64,000 nucleotides of DNA. Source: Panicum virgatum. Its lineage: Eukaryota; Streptophyta; Magnoliopsida; Poales; Poaceae. The DNA is taken from NCBI RefSeq assembly GCF_016808335.1, contig NC_053137.1:47979781-48043780 (forward strand), read 5' to 3'. Of this stretch, positions 36,568 through 47,906 are shown in pieces. A model generated the notes under the pieces. That model did not search any database. It was not told the origin of the DNA and saw only the letters and a list, made by a program, of their open reading frames with translations. Every line of letters begins with the position of its first letter. The first letter of the stretch is position 1. Both the position numbers and the translations under genes were made by a program.

Positions 36568-37783
36568 TGTTGTCGATCAAAACCCACCGGCGAGTAGCGA
36601 CAGGCAACACGAAGAGCCGGGAGGTCGCTGGGGCGCTGGCAGGCACTGCTCCCTCGTCAACGGCCCGCAATTCCAGCACACGCCGCGGCTTTATAAGACG
36701 CAGGGCATGCCACCTGACCTATACCCGATCAGGAAGGTGCGAACGTGCTTGCGGCGATTTGCCTGCATACACAAACACATGGAAACATAAGTCCGAGCCG
36801 TGGTCGGCTCCCCGGGATGACTCTTGCATCGGCTTTAAAGAGCCGATCGAGTCCCGGTGTCAGATTGGATCTGCTTGTATCCGGATATTAATAAATAAAG
36901 CAAATAACTGTAAAGCTGCTTCAATTAAATCTAGCTAATCTAATCCACGACGGTAAAAGCCTCACTGCTAGATCGGAACATCCTACACGTAATTGGGCCT
37001 AATGAGCGTAATAAATAACTAAACCTTAACCAGAATAGAGACCTAAGAACAAGCTAAAGCCGATTCCCAGATCAATTCCTTGTTAAGACTAAGGCAAAGC
37101 ATTTAATACGTCACCGGACCATCCAACCCGTTTGCAAGGCCTTACCTAGCAGATATTACGCCAATTCTTAAGTATAAGAACAAACCATAACAGATTAGAT
37201 CTACTAGATGGAAAAGAAGCAGAGTGTTGTCTCCGTGCAACTAATTCTATGCAACAAGAATTAGCATAAGATTGAAACGTGACTGCACAGAAACAACATG
37301 ATATTCGTAGATGGTAAGCAACAAAAGCATAATGAATCTACTAAAAGCAATGCTACGAACATCAAGATAACTAGTATTACTCGCCATAAAAAACGCTTCA
37401 GTATGAGTAATACCAAGGTAAAAGCAAGAACAACGCTGCCCTGATCGCAAGAAGCGATCAGGGCAGCATGGCGCTTACTTGGATGAAACCCTAGAATTAG
37501 GGGTGGTGATGCGCCGAGAGTTGTTGATTGCAAACGTGATGACGTTCTCTTTACAAATACCATAGGATACATATTTATAGTCTGGAGACTTGGTAAACAT
37601 TCTAAACTAATGTGTCCATATCGGACTCTATCTCTAACTCAATTTGAACTAAATCTAAGAATACATGGCCCGCATGGCCCAAATGCTCACGCAGGAGCCG
37701 ATTCGTAAGTCTTCTTCAATTTCTTCATTAAGCCCAACTCATTCGCGACCCATTAATTAACTTGTTAAACTATGGCGATAACA
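36568..37783 (-). repeat. 5' LTR of Tat element
   Basis: 1216 bp. Contains about 60 bp (36946-37005) absent from the 3' LTR. Confidence 0.9.
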
Positions 37784-38480
37784 GTTTATTTCATGACTCA
37801 TGATCCAATTGTATGATATCAATGAAGATACCAATTGAAAATTTACTACGGTGGATCACAAAATCGCGAAACTAGCATGACATGAGCTAAGCTTTCCATA
37901 AGTATGTGCACAAAATGTTAATGTGAAAATCAAGTGCACAACTAGATGTTATAACTATAAAGCTTAGATCATATCATGCACGGAGGTAGCTCTAAAATAA
38001 TAAGAAATGACAAAGATATCAATTGAATGAATTTAGAACCTTGCATACCTCCGGGGGGTTGTTTACCTTGCATGTACCAATTTGAAAGTGACTTGCAACC
38101 AATTGAAAGTCTTTGAAAGAAGAGCACTTGGTACACCAAGGTTAAGCAAATGTATGAGCACATAACTTATGAACTTAGATATGAGCATTTAAATTCAATA
38201 GAGCATGGTTCAATATGCATGAAAGCACAATTTATCTAATCACTCTTATAGAGTTAATTGTTCACATTGATCGTGAGAAACATTCTCTTAGAGTGTTAAC
38301 TCCACGTGAGACTACAAAAGATAAATTTTCAAATATGTTAGTCTCAAAATCACAAGCCATAGGATGAACTCCCCCTAAATGTGTGCATTTAGTGTTTGAA
38401 TCACCAAGCAAATGTATGCACATTGATTTTGACACAATTGGGAAGTTTACCCTATAGCTTGTGTTCATGGTACACATATT
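37784..38480 (-). other. Sirevirus interior, non-coding
   Basis: AT-rich sequence of the outer element between the two insertions. No pol or env-like frame was seen. Confidence 0.6.
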
Positions 38481-41400
38481 GGGACAGAACCGCCTAAATT
38501 AAACCGGCTTAAGTGTGCTAATTATCATTTTAAGTATTAATCAAGCCACTGCGCACTTAAAACGGTGTAATCCGGCAGCCTGCTGGGTTAAGGATCGAAA
38601 ACACCGGAAGTCTCACCCGAAGGCGAGCACAGATGATTACATGCAAACAGAAGTTTCTCAAATTTAAATTACAAAATAGAGCTTAACAAAATGAGTTTAT
38701 CTAAAATATCAGAGTTCAAACTGCAGCAAAATTTAAATAGAAGTTTGATGTAAAAACCACGATACTACGAAGACGTGAGGATGTCACATCGAGCCCACCG
38801 GTGTGATCCTGGTTAGCTTCAACCAGCAACAAATACCTGAAAACAGGGTAACAACAAACCCTGAGTATACTAATACTCAGCAAGACTTACCCGTCTATGG
38901 GTATACTTAGCCCATTATCTAGACATGCAAAGCTCTTTAGGTTTGGAGTTATTTTGCCGAAAAGCTACTAAGAGTGGATCCTTACTTTCAGTATTTTAGC
39001 TCAAGTTTATTATACAAATAGCGACTAGGTTTGCCTGAACATCTAGAGCACGTATGGTTGATCACATTATCTTTTCAGAGTACCACAGTCATACCTCATA
39101 TTCCCAGCTTTCCATTCCCAATTCCATCTTTTACTACGATGTGACAGAGAGATCAAGGTTCTCATATCCGTGAGTCACGGTGAATCGATTCGATTTAACC
39201 TTGCAAGGTGGACCTAACTCACACGCCAAGTGCGACCCCGTCGAGTCACACCGATCAACCCTTCCCACAATTACCCTGAAGCCTGAATCAAGCCCGCCAG
39301 CACCCGGATGAGGAGCCTCACACGTGCGAACACCGTGTGACTTCCGGCATGTGGTTAGTACTGTTCAATCCTCGATCAATAGTGCCAACAACGGTACGGT
39401 CCTCAATCGACACAGGCGGAGGCTCACTTTCTATTCATTCCATATCCATAACCAAATTCATCTCCGCCTGGTCTCCATTTTCTTTCCTCACTGATTCATT
39501 CTCAAGCCACTTTTCCATAAGTAACAAAAACCTATAGCTTGCGAGTGACAGCAATCACTCGACTTCTACTGGATCCTAGTTAAGCATGGCAATACTAACG
39601 ACACCTGTATACTAGTATAGACTCATAGGTACCTAGGGAGAACCATGCATACTAGGGTTCCATACAACTCCTAAATATGTAAATGCACAAATACTTAAAT
39701 AAACATTGAATACTTAAATTAGGGGTTATGCTCCGGGGCTTGCCTGGGTTTGACACAAAGTCAGTTAGTTAGCTTGTAGTCTTGCACCGGCTTGACATCA
39801 TCCCAGTCCAAGCATGCACTCCAGTCGGTCCTTCCGTCTTCTGGATTGGTCCACCCGTGCACCATCTTCTGGCTCGGCTTCAACATTGCACTCCGGTTCC
39901 ACGTGTCGCACATTTAGCGTACCTAGATGATATGCAACGATGTAAATGCAATGCAATTAAAGGAAAGACATGACTGGGCAATCATTTATCGAGTAAACAC
40001 AACAAACAAACTCAAAAGGCAAAAGAGTTGGTGCTGCAACACGAGAGTTCAATCAAGTATTTTAGCCTGAAGTGTTTCCTACTAAAAATCATTACTAGCT
40101 TGCTTAGAAAAGGCTAAGCAAGGATATAAAGCAAGAAAGAACAACTAGGACAATTTATTTAACTAACAAGATACATGACTTGCCGCCTAAAACTGGTAAC
40201 CAAAATTTACCAGCATGATGAGTTATTGACAAGGCATGTAACAATATTTTGCCAACATTTATTGACAACCAAAAACATTTAATTTAACCCTAGCAAGACG
40301 AACAGAACAAAAATATATTTACAAACATGCACATAACTTATGGGCACCAAATTTTTACGGTGAACTAAGCATACGAAGAGTAAACTACTGCAAAAATTTC
40401 ATAATTTTTGGACTTCCAAAACTGCAGATATTAAATAAACAATCTAAAACAAGCATTAACCATAATTAAATCAATACATCATAAAAAAAATTAAACAAGC
40501 AACAATTTAAATATTTTTCCTAAGCTCTACATGCCAAAACAAAACTAACCCAACTGTTTTTACATTTTTCTCATGCTCCTAACTTTATTTAGGCAATTAA
40601 CAATCTACAAAAGCATTTATCTAGCATAAATAAAACTGCACCGAAAAAGTTGTCAAACAACACATTTCATGGTTCTATCTTATAGAGCATAAAAATATGA
40701 ATCTAACAAAATTAGTTTTGCATTTTTATCATTTTCCTACTATTTTCTACGGATTTTCAAAGTTTCAAGCGAGTTGGTCCCTAAAATACTATTCCTATGA
40801 GTCTATGACATTGCAGAAAACCCCCCTGGACTTACTCCAATTGCTGCACGAGGCCCCTGGTCGCCATTACAGTGAGCATGAGCTCACAGAGCTCCACGGG
40901 AATGGCGCTCCCGGCCTCCATTCTCAAAGCCGAGGGCCTGGGGAGAGAGAGGAGAGTGAGGAGGTTCAATTTAGGTGACTCGGAGCACGGGGAAAGGGGT
41001 GGAAGATGGTCGGCCATGAGCGGCCATTGTTGCCTCCACAGGAGCTCGTGGGGAGGTCTGCTCCGGCAGAGAAACGGAAGGGCGCATGTTGGGGTGGGTA
41101 GAGGAGGGAGTGTGGGTGCTTGCCAAGGCCTCGAATCAGGCAGGGAATGGCCGGAGGAAGGAGCTTGATGTTGGGGCAGAGCGGCAGCTCTAGTGGCCCG
41201 CAGATGGCCGATTCCGGTGGGGGTAGGACTCGGCCGGGCTCGGGGATGCTCGGAGGAGATGGAAGGCAAGGCGAGGAGGTCCTGGTCGCGCAGAATCAGA
41301 ATGGGGCGACATGGATGGCCGGCTCGGCGGTCCGCTCGGCAGTCTGCCTAGCTCGAGCAGGAAGATGAAGAAAGAGGGAGAAAGGAAACAGGACGCCCGA

Positions 41401-41531
41401 GGATAAGCTCGTGGGGAGGGTTCAAGAGAGATAAATATATGGACCTATGAACAGTGCATGATCAGTACAAATGACTAATATTAGGCTATGATTAGCGATT
41501 AATGCACAAGATTAACACCCGGGGTGTTACA
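38481..41531 (-). mobile_element. Solo LTR (3.05 kb), large-LTR gypsy-type family
   Basis: On minus it begins TGTAACACCCCGGG and ends TTCTGTCCCA. An exact 5-bp duplication CATAT flanks it (38476-38480, 41532-41536). Several blocks align with the 9931-13822 solo LTR, such as the CTGAGTAT...TACTCAGCAAGACTTA region (38871 vs 10434). It also has a GC-rich island (40850-41400). No internal domain or partner LTR remains. Confidence 0.85.
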
Positions 41532-41862
41532 CATATGAAATACATACCTCATGAGATCCATATACCATGAAGGGTAACTTTGTGTAGTTTTCTACACACT
41601 TATCAAACCATGTAGGTTGCTCATTGGTTAGAATCATGACACAAATAACCCACCATATATCACACTAGGAGATGCAAGACATGCAAATATCCTAGCAAAA
41701 GCAATGGAGCTACATGATGCTTGAATTGAAATCTAGCTACCATTACCTTATGGGGGATTTGGGTAACAAATGTCCAAGTTGTGAGCTTAACTTGTTTTGG
41801 CTTGAAACTTCACTTCAACTTGTAAGCTAAGCCTCCAAATCTCCCGATGCCATTCTTGGACT

Positions 41863-43742
41863 TCAAGTCTCCTTTGGAACCCACACCATTTGAGGCCCCT
41901 TCATATTGGTGGTGATGTCATTGGGCACCCAAATGGAGTGGTTCCAACTCTTTTCCTTCTTCCCAACCTTGTGAGCAACCATCTTGCCATTGGTCTTCTT
42001 TTTTATCACATAGGAGGTGCTATTGCTTTTGTTCCTCCGGTTGGGCTTGGTGTAGATGAGAGAACTCTTGATTGAGAGCTTCTTCTTATTCTTCTCATCC
42101 GGAAGCTTCTTCCTTGGTTGAGGACACTTGTTGGACTTGTGGCCTTCTTTGTGGCACTTTGAGCAAGTCACGGTGGACCCCTTCTCAAGCTTCTTCACCA
42201 TATTTTCACGATTATCTTGAGAAGGTTGGACATTGCTCTCCATGCTTTTGCCCTTCAATTATACAAGTCCTTCATGAGCCTTTCTACTTCTTTCTTGAGC
42301 TCATCATTCTCCTTGGCAATGAGATCATCACATGATTCTACAACAACATTCTCGTTGTTTTTCTCATTGCAAGGGTTAGACCAAGATTCATCAACTAAAT
42401 CAATGCAAGAAGTTGAAGCATCTATACTAGAGATTGGAATTGCACAAGGGATAGTTTGCTTCATTTTCAAAGAGTCATTAGTATCATTAATGCTCTCAAA
42501 TTTTAATTTGAGCTCTTCATGCTCCTTGCTAAGCAATTTGAATTTGCACATCAAATCTTCAAAATTTGTAGCAATAAAAGCATTTAGATCATTGAGAGCA
42601 TTAATTTTTTTAATTTCTTTTGATTGCTTCTTAATGACTTTTTGGAGCTCATGAACAAGGTCAAGAAGTTCATCAATTGAAGGAGAGTTGGAGTTATCAT
42701 CACTTACATCGCTATCCATACCTTTGGCCATAAGACAAGTGTTGGATAATGATCCTATGCGGGTGGTGAATTTCTTGTTTGATTCATCACTTGAACTTGA
42801 ACTTGCACTTCATTCTTCACCATCGCTTACCCATTCACCAAATACGACATATGATTCATGCTTGGGCTTTTTCTTCTTCATTTGCTTGTTCTTCTTGAAC
42901 TTCTTCTCAACCTTCATGAGTTGATGGTGAGGCCCATCTTTGAGGAAGACCATATACCCCATTGAGTTGATTTCCTTCAAGCATTTGTTCATCTTCTTTA
43001 CTTGCTTGTAGAGGTTGAAGTGCATTGGCTCTTTATCATCACTTGAGGAGCTTCTTGCATCCTCTTCTTCCTCATCACTTGAGCTACCTTTGATGGCCCT
43101 CTTCTTCAACTTCTTGAGTTGCTTGCATGCAAGTGCACTATGTGTTGGTGAAGAAAATGGAACTTTTGTCTTAATGTCATTGCGTAGCTCATGGGCAATC
43201 ACCTTGTTGAGGACTTGATTTGGTGTCATTGTGGTGAGATCTTTTTCATATAGAATTGTTGTCACCAAATCATAGTCCGGCTTTCGGAGTGAGTGAACGA
43301 TCTTGCGAATGAGTTCCAAGTCTTCAATTTGCTTCACACCTAAGGAATTAATCTCATTCACAAGAGTATTCAATTGTGAGTATATAGATTCGGCATTCTC
43401 ATCATCAAATTGCTTAAAGCTATTAAGCTTATCAATGAGAACATGATATCTTTCGTTGGCAACATCCTCCGTGCCCTCATAGTTCTCGATGATAGTTTGC
43501 CATAGCTTTTTAGCATTTTCACAAGAATAAACACGATTGAACATATTATCACTAAGAGAAGAAAAAATTATGCATTTTGCGGTGACATCATATTGCTTCT
43601 CTTGTTGACCATTATTTTTTATACCCTCACTCACAACTCTCCAAACGTTTACTCCCGTCGCTTGAAGATAGGCTTGCATTAACACCTTCCATCGTTGGAA
43701 GCCCGTGCCGTCGAACCGTGGAGCGGGTCTAAAAGGATCCAT
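41863..43742 (-). pseudogene. Sirevirus gag, broken
   Basis: The minus frame opens at 43742 with the copia Gag N-terminus (FDGTGFQRWKVLMQAYLQ, CENAKKLWQTI), then an acidic Ser-rich stretch (SSSDEEEEDARSSSSDD) and a coiled-coil region, both usual in Sirevirus Gag. An in-frame TGA (42810-42812) interrupts it. The same frame continues to 42255. A one-base shift near 42255-42265 then moves it to the frame with the zinc knuckle CSKCHKEGHKSNKC (near 42160). The stop is at 41863 and no protease, integrase or RT follows. Confidence 0.9.
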
Positions 43743-43845
43743 CCTTCCCCCTAAGAGCTAACTCACTAGGTGGTGAAGCCTACCGATCTAATGAGCCGGT
43801 AAACACAAATTTGCCATTGGAATTGGCTTTCTTTGTGAGAGAAGT

Positions 43846-43865
43846 GAGTCCCGGCTCTGATACTA
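43846..43865 (-). other. Primer-binding site of Sirevirus-type element
   Basis: On minus, AGTATCAGAGCCGGGACTC follows the 5' LTR end, matching the initiator-Met tRNA primer site used by plant copia elements. Confidence 0.85.
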
Positions 43866-43867
43866 AT

Positions 43868-45341
43868 TGAAAACGATCGGGTACTCTAGCCTAAGAGGGG
43901 GAGGGGTGAATTAGGCACTATTAAAACATTAACCTATGGCTCCAACTAGTTTGCACAAAACTTAAACTAGATCAAGCTATCTAGATATGCAACTACGGTT
44001 CAACTTAGTGTAAAACCCTCATCCCAAAAGAGTTTTGCAACATATAGCCAATCCTAACAAGATGCTACACTAAGAAAGTAAAGGCACACAAGTTGTAATA
44101 TGAAATGCGGAAGCTTAAAGAGAGGGATGAGAGGAAGCAAACTCTCGATACGCGGATTTATCCCGTGGTTCGGATTGCCACAAAGGCGCCCCTACGTCCA
44201 CGTTGTTGAAGCACTCACGAAGAGTATCGCTTCCCGGAAATCAAGTCTCTTCCGTGAACACAATCACGATCACCTTGATCCCGATCTTCACTAAGGGAGA
44301 TTGCCCACGAAGGAGGGGTCTCTGTCCCCCGCACAATGTCATCGACGCCGCTCCACACCAAGCCGGAGGGTCGTTGACTTGCCGGCGAGCCACCAAAGCT
44401 CCAAGGAGGCCGACGCACCGAGATACAACTTTGGTTCACTCTAGAACCACAGCACAAGGATCTACACCTTGCTTGATCACTCACTCAATAGCTAACCTTG
44501 CACTAACACTCACAAAGATTGTGCTTAGGACTAAGGATTTGATCTTTATGCTCTTGGATGGCTTGGATATGTTCTTGGGTGTGTGTGGGATGTCCAGCAA
44601 CTCCATCAAACTTCAAATGGACGGGGTGAGGCGTATATATAGGCCACCAAGTCTTGTAGCCGTTGCTCCAACGGTCAGCAGAAAACAGTATACCATCGGA
44701 TGAACCGATGCCTATGCCTGGGGTGGTGTCGGTTCATCCGGTCACTCTCAGACCTGAAGTAGCCGTTGAGCTTCTGACGCACTGTCTGCGACACCACCGG
44801 TTTAACCGATGACTGTGTGTCGGTTAAACCGGTCACTCACAACTACCCGCTGGTTTCTTTCTCTCCTGCTGATGTCATTACACCGGTGCTATGCTCCGAG
44901 GCACCACCGGTTCAACCGGTGCTGAAGGCTTGGCTCCTTCGTGCTTGATATCGTCTCTGGAACATAGTACATCCAATGCACTGATGCCTAGCTTGACGCC
45001 GTCGGTTCAACCGGTGACCTGGCTATCTTGACTTGGTCTTCGCTTGATCTCCATTTGCTGCTCAGACTTGCACCGATGCCAAGGCGTCGGATCTTCCGAC
45101 AACCATCGGCTGCACCGATGCCTATAGCATCGGTTCTTCCGGTGCTACTGATTTCAGTAGAAATCGTCCAATTCAGTGTTTATTTGCGTTCTTTCTTCGT
45201 GTTTTGTTTTGTATGGCCTTTTTACTTCATCCCTGGGATCTGGAAATGTTCATTTAATAAAAGCATTAGTCCAATTTATTGCGTTGTCATTCGATCACCA
45301 AAATCACTCGAAATGGCATAAATAGTGCCATGTTCGTTACA
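43868..45341 (-). repeat. 5' LTR of Sirevirus-type element
   Basis: 1474 bp, same ends as the 3' LTR. Palindromic block at about 44690-45150. Confidence 0.93.
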
Positions 45342-45564
45342 AAAATCAATTCAAGAAATTGCATAAGCTGTATGAGAAACACCCATGGAGGTCAAATCAT
45401 GTGCATGCGATTCCCTCCCAAGGGGAAAATTTGAGGCATGCAATTTGCCGAATACATATTCTCTTTTGATACATTTGTCAGAAGAACATAGTTATTCTGA
45501 ATTCTCTTTTGATTGTAAACTTCTGGAAAATTTGATACTGTTACTTGCTCTGATCTGATCAAAA

Positions 45565-47355
45565 TCAATCAAACAATTTAAGGCCATCGTCCGCGTCCTC
45601 GCAGTGTCTGACATACCGGAGAACGGCACCGAGGTCCCCGTTCTTCTTGGCCCTGCAGTCATAGCTCGGCGGCGCGTGGAAGCACGGCTCCATCGACGTC
45701 GCCCGGACGCAGGGCGGGTTGGCCACCGTTTGGTTCCTCGGCGGCGGCGGCAGCAGCAGCCACGGCCTCACCCCGGCGAGCCCGTGGCCGACGTACCCCA
45801 CCGTCGACCAGCTGCTCACCACCGACACGTTGCAGTAGCTGTGCAGGAACATCTCCACCAGCAGCTTCTGGTTATTCTGCGGTCGCTTTCCGGCGCCCCC
45901 CGGCTGCGGCAGCACGCTGACGGACTCGCCGGTCACCGTGGCGTGCTCGTAGTACATGGACCTGAGCCTCTCGGCGTACTCCGGCTGCGCCGAGCTGACG
46001 AGCACCGCCTTCGCCGTCGCGGCCGCTTCGTAGTCGGTCGACGCCGCGTCGGGGTCGATCTCCGGTAGGATCTTCTCCTGGCTCGTGCACGCCGTCACCT
46101 GCTTCAAGTACGCCTCCGCCGCCGGCACGGGGTTCCTGTCGCGGGCCGTGATCTGAATCCCAATCCTCTCGTCGAACTTGGCCATGTAGGACGCGTAGTA
46201 CCCCGCGATGATCTTCCAGACCTCGTTGGACGGGTGGAAGAGGTACCTCCCGACGTGGTGGAACACCGTGTCCGGCGCCGGGAACATCCACCGGAGCTCG
46301 TCCTCGAACTGCGGCACGAGGAAAAGCCCCGGCGCGAAGTAGAGGTTGGAGCGCAGCACCAGCAAGTTGACCTTCCCCAGCACGGTCTGGTCGGCGTCGC
46401 AGAAGAAGAGCTGGTCCGGCAGCTGGTAGTCGCGCGCCAGGTGGAGGTACGCGTACGACGGCAGCGACTCGGACCGCACGCCGGCGGGGTCCTCGGTGCC
46501 GACCTTCCTGGAGGCCAGCAGGCTCCCGTAGCTGCGCTCGCCGCCGCGGCGGAGGCGCGTGAGGTTCTGCGCGGGGAAGCCGGCGGCCGGGGGCAGCTCC
46601 CACGTCGCGCCCGGGAAGGGCTCGCAGAAGAGGCCCGCCATGTCCCCGGACATGTCGACGAGGAAGACGCGGCGGGTGAGGAGCGCGTAGAGGAAAGCCG
46701 ACGCCATGGAGAGCACGCGGTCGGCGAGGTGGTGGCTGTCGCCGCCGGGCCCGGGCGGCGTCCACACGAAGTAGCGGCACTCGGCGAGACCCATGCTGTG
46801 GCGGGCGGAGGCGAGCTGCCGCACGGACTTGTCGTAGGAGGGCGTGCCGGGGCCGCACCGGCGGTGGAGCGCCTCGTACTTGCGCAGCCGCGAGACGAGG
46901 TACGGCGACGGGGCGTGCGGCGACGGCGCGCGGTGGAGCGAGGAGAGGTACCGGCTGCGGCAGGAGGCCTCGTCGACGTCCGGCGAGAGCAGCCCGCCCA
47001 GGAGGACGTCCCGGGTCTCCCTCTCCGGCGGGGGGGTCGGAATGCTCCGTCGGCCTCGTCGTCTCGTCATCTGCGTGGATCGGAGGGCAAGGTGGGGGGT
47101 GAGCGAGGGAGCACGAATTGATGCGCGCATTGGCGAATGCTGCGGGACACGGAGCGAGCACGAGCGCGTGGTACCGTAGTGCACGGTGACTCTGATGCCC
47201 AGCTGCTGCCACAGGTCGAGCAGGGACGGCCGCCCCGGCGAGAGCGCGAGGAAGAGCGGCAGCGTGGTGAAGCAGAGCGCGACGAGCAGGCCGACGGGCC
47301 ACGCGGCGCTCCTCGCCGCCGCCGGCTGCGTCGGCCGGGCTCGAGGCGGCCGCAT
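45565..47355 (-). CDS. Galactoside 2-alpha-L-fucosyltransferase family protein (GT37)
   Basis: 596 residues read as one exon from the ATG at 47355. Longer in-frame starts exist but only add low-complexity sequence. A type II Golgi layout is visible: a short basic N-terminus, one membrane segment (about residues 18-40, GLLVALCFTTLPLFLAL) and a lumenal catalytic region from about 130. GT37 blocks: CRYFVWTPPGPGGDSHHLAD, YLHLARDY, FFCDADQ, VFHHVGRYLFHP, IGIQI, SSWSTVGYVGHGL. Members transfer fucose from GDP-fucose to galactose of xyloglucan or arabinogalactan. The acceptor here is unknown. The residue after GIQI, normally Arg, is Thr (codon 46147-46149). The linker encoded around 47070-47175 is unlike a coding segment and may hide a small intron. 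Intact otherwise. Confidence 0.88.
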   Translation of the reverse strand: MRPPRARPTQPAAARSAAWPVGLLVALCFTTLPLFLALSPGRPSLLDLWQQLGIRVTVHYGTTRSCSLRVPQHSPMRASIRAPSLTPHLALRSTQMTRRRGRRSIPTPPPERETRDVLLGGLLSPDVDEASCRSRYLSSLHRAPSPHAPSPYLVSRLRKYEALHRRCGPGTPSYDKSVRQLASARHSMGLAECRYFVWTPPGPGGDSHHLADRVLSMASAFLYALLTRRVFLVDMSGDMAGLFCEPFPGATWELPPAAGFPAQNLTRLRRGGERSYGSLLASRKVGTEDPAGVRSESLPSYAYLHLARDYQLPDQLFFCDADQTVLGKVNLLVLRSNLYFAPGLFLVPQFEDELRWMFPAPDTVFHHVGRYLFHPSNEVWKIIAGYYASYMAKFDERIGIQITARDRNPVPAAEAYLKQVTACTSQEKILPEIDPDAASTDYEAAATAKAVLVSSAQPEYAERLRSMYYEHATVTGESVSVLPQPGGAGKRPQNNQKLLVEMFLHSYCNVSVVSSWSTVGYVGHGLAGVRPWLLLPPPPRNQTVANPPCVRATSMEPCFHAPPSYDCRAKKNGDLGAVLRYVRHCEDADDGLKLFD

Positions 47356-47897
47356 CGGCTCTTCTCGACCGCTCCTCCGTCGATCGATCGACCGCCCCAC
47401 TGGCCACTCGCCTGCGCCGCAAATGGAGGCGGGGAAGCCAAGCCTTGGCGTACGACGGGAGCAGAGTGCAGTGGACTCTTGACTGATCTCCGATGCAGCA
47501 ACCTGAGGAACACGAACAGTCTGGAGAGACTTCACTTGGGGATACGGGGCGTCAGGGCGCGGCGAGCGCGCACTTTTTCCGCTCGAAGTGACGGCGAGTC
47601 GGCGGCGTGGTGTAAGATGCAAGCTTCCTCTCTTTTTTTTATGCGAGCATGCCTCGTTTCTCTCTACGAGCTGCTCTGCTTCGGACTGAAGTCTGGAAGA
47701 CTGGAACCCAGTGTCCTCATCACAAATTCAATCATCAGAGAAGCAAATGCAGGCTTAGTAGGCCCAACAGTGCTGCCGAACAGCCTTATTAGGCCCATTC
47801 ACTACGGTCATTTGTGGACGGACGGCGGCCGTCACAGACTCACAGGCCGTATGCTTTTGACCCAATGCGTTGGCACACGCTGAGGATCGGGTCAGAT
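47356..47897. other. Upstream region of fucosyltransferase gene
   Basis: GC-rich near the ATG, then AT-richer. The open frames here are antisense shadows. The Mutator-like element inserted about 550 bp upstream of the ATG. Confidence 0.5.
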
Positions 47898-47906
47898 TAA
47901 AATTCA

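Larger units (their letters stand above)
24659..37783 (-). mobile_element. Ty3/gypsy Tat-lineage retrotransposon with antisense genes
   Basis: LTRs 24659-25816 (1158 bp) and 36568-37783 (1216 bp), in minus orientation: each begins TGTTATCGCC and ends CGACAACA. Flanking GTTTG / GTTTA match at 4 of 5 bases. The 13.1-kb element has, on the minus strand, gag, protease, RT, RNase H, a second (archaeal-type) RNase H and integrase, all decayed. On the plus strand, between pol and the 3' LTR, it has an acidic ORF and a plant-mobile-domain gene. The second RNase H and extra ORFs are known features of the Tat lineage. LTR substitution divergence is about 3% by eye. One LTR carries an extra segment of about 60 bp (36946-37005). 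It is inserted in the Sirevirus interior. Confidence 0.93.
22793..45341 (-). mobile_element. Sirevirus-type (SIRE/Maximus) Ty1/copia element, non-autonomous, nested host
   Basis: LTRs at 22793-24272 (1480 bp) and 43868-45341 (1474 bp), in minus orientation: each begins TGTAACGAACAT and ends CGTTTTCA. Target duplication AAAAT is exact (22788-22792, 45342-45346). An iMet-tRNA primer site, a Sirevirus-type gag and a cluster of CTCCCCCTTT (AAAGGGGGAG) tracts before the 3' LTR support the lineage. No pol domain is present between gag and the 3' LTR, even allowing for the two inserted elements. LTR divergence is roughly 4-5% by eye, older than the Tat element inside it. It separates the convergent WEB and fucosyltransferase genes. 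Confidence 0.95.

Noticed and set aside
40832..41269. 145-codon minus frame in the second solo LTR
   Set aside because: Same situation: a GC-rich LTR island with low-complexity product.
46234..47121. 295-codon plus-strand frame antisense to the fucosyltransferase
   Set aside because: Antisense shadow of a high-GC coding region.
45872..47422. 516-codon minus-strand frame overlapping the fucosyltransferase
   Set aside because: Out-of-frame shadow of the GT37 gene. Its product is Arg/Ala/Pro-rich without any family motif.
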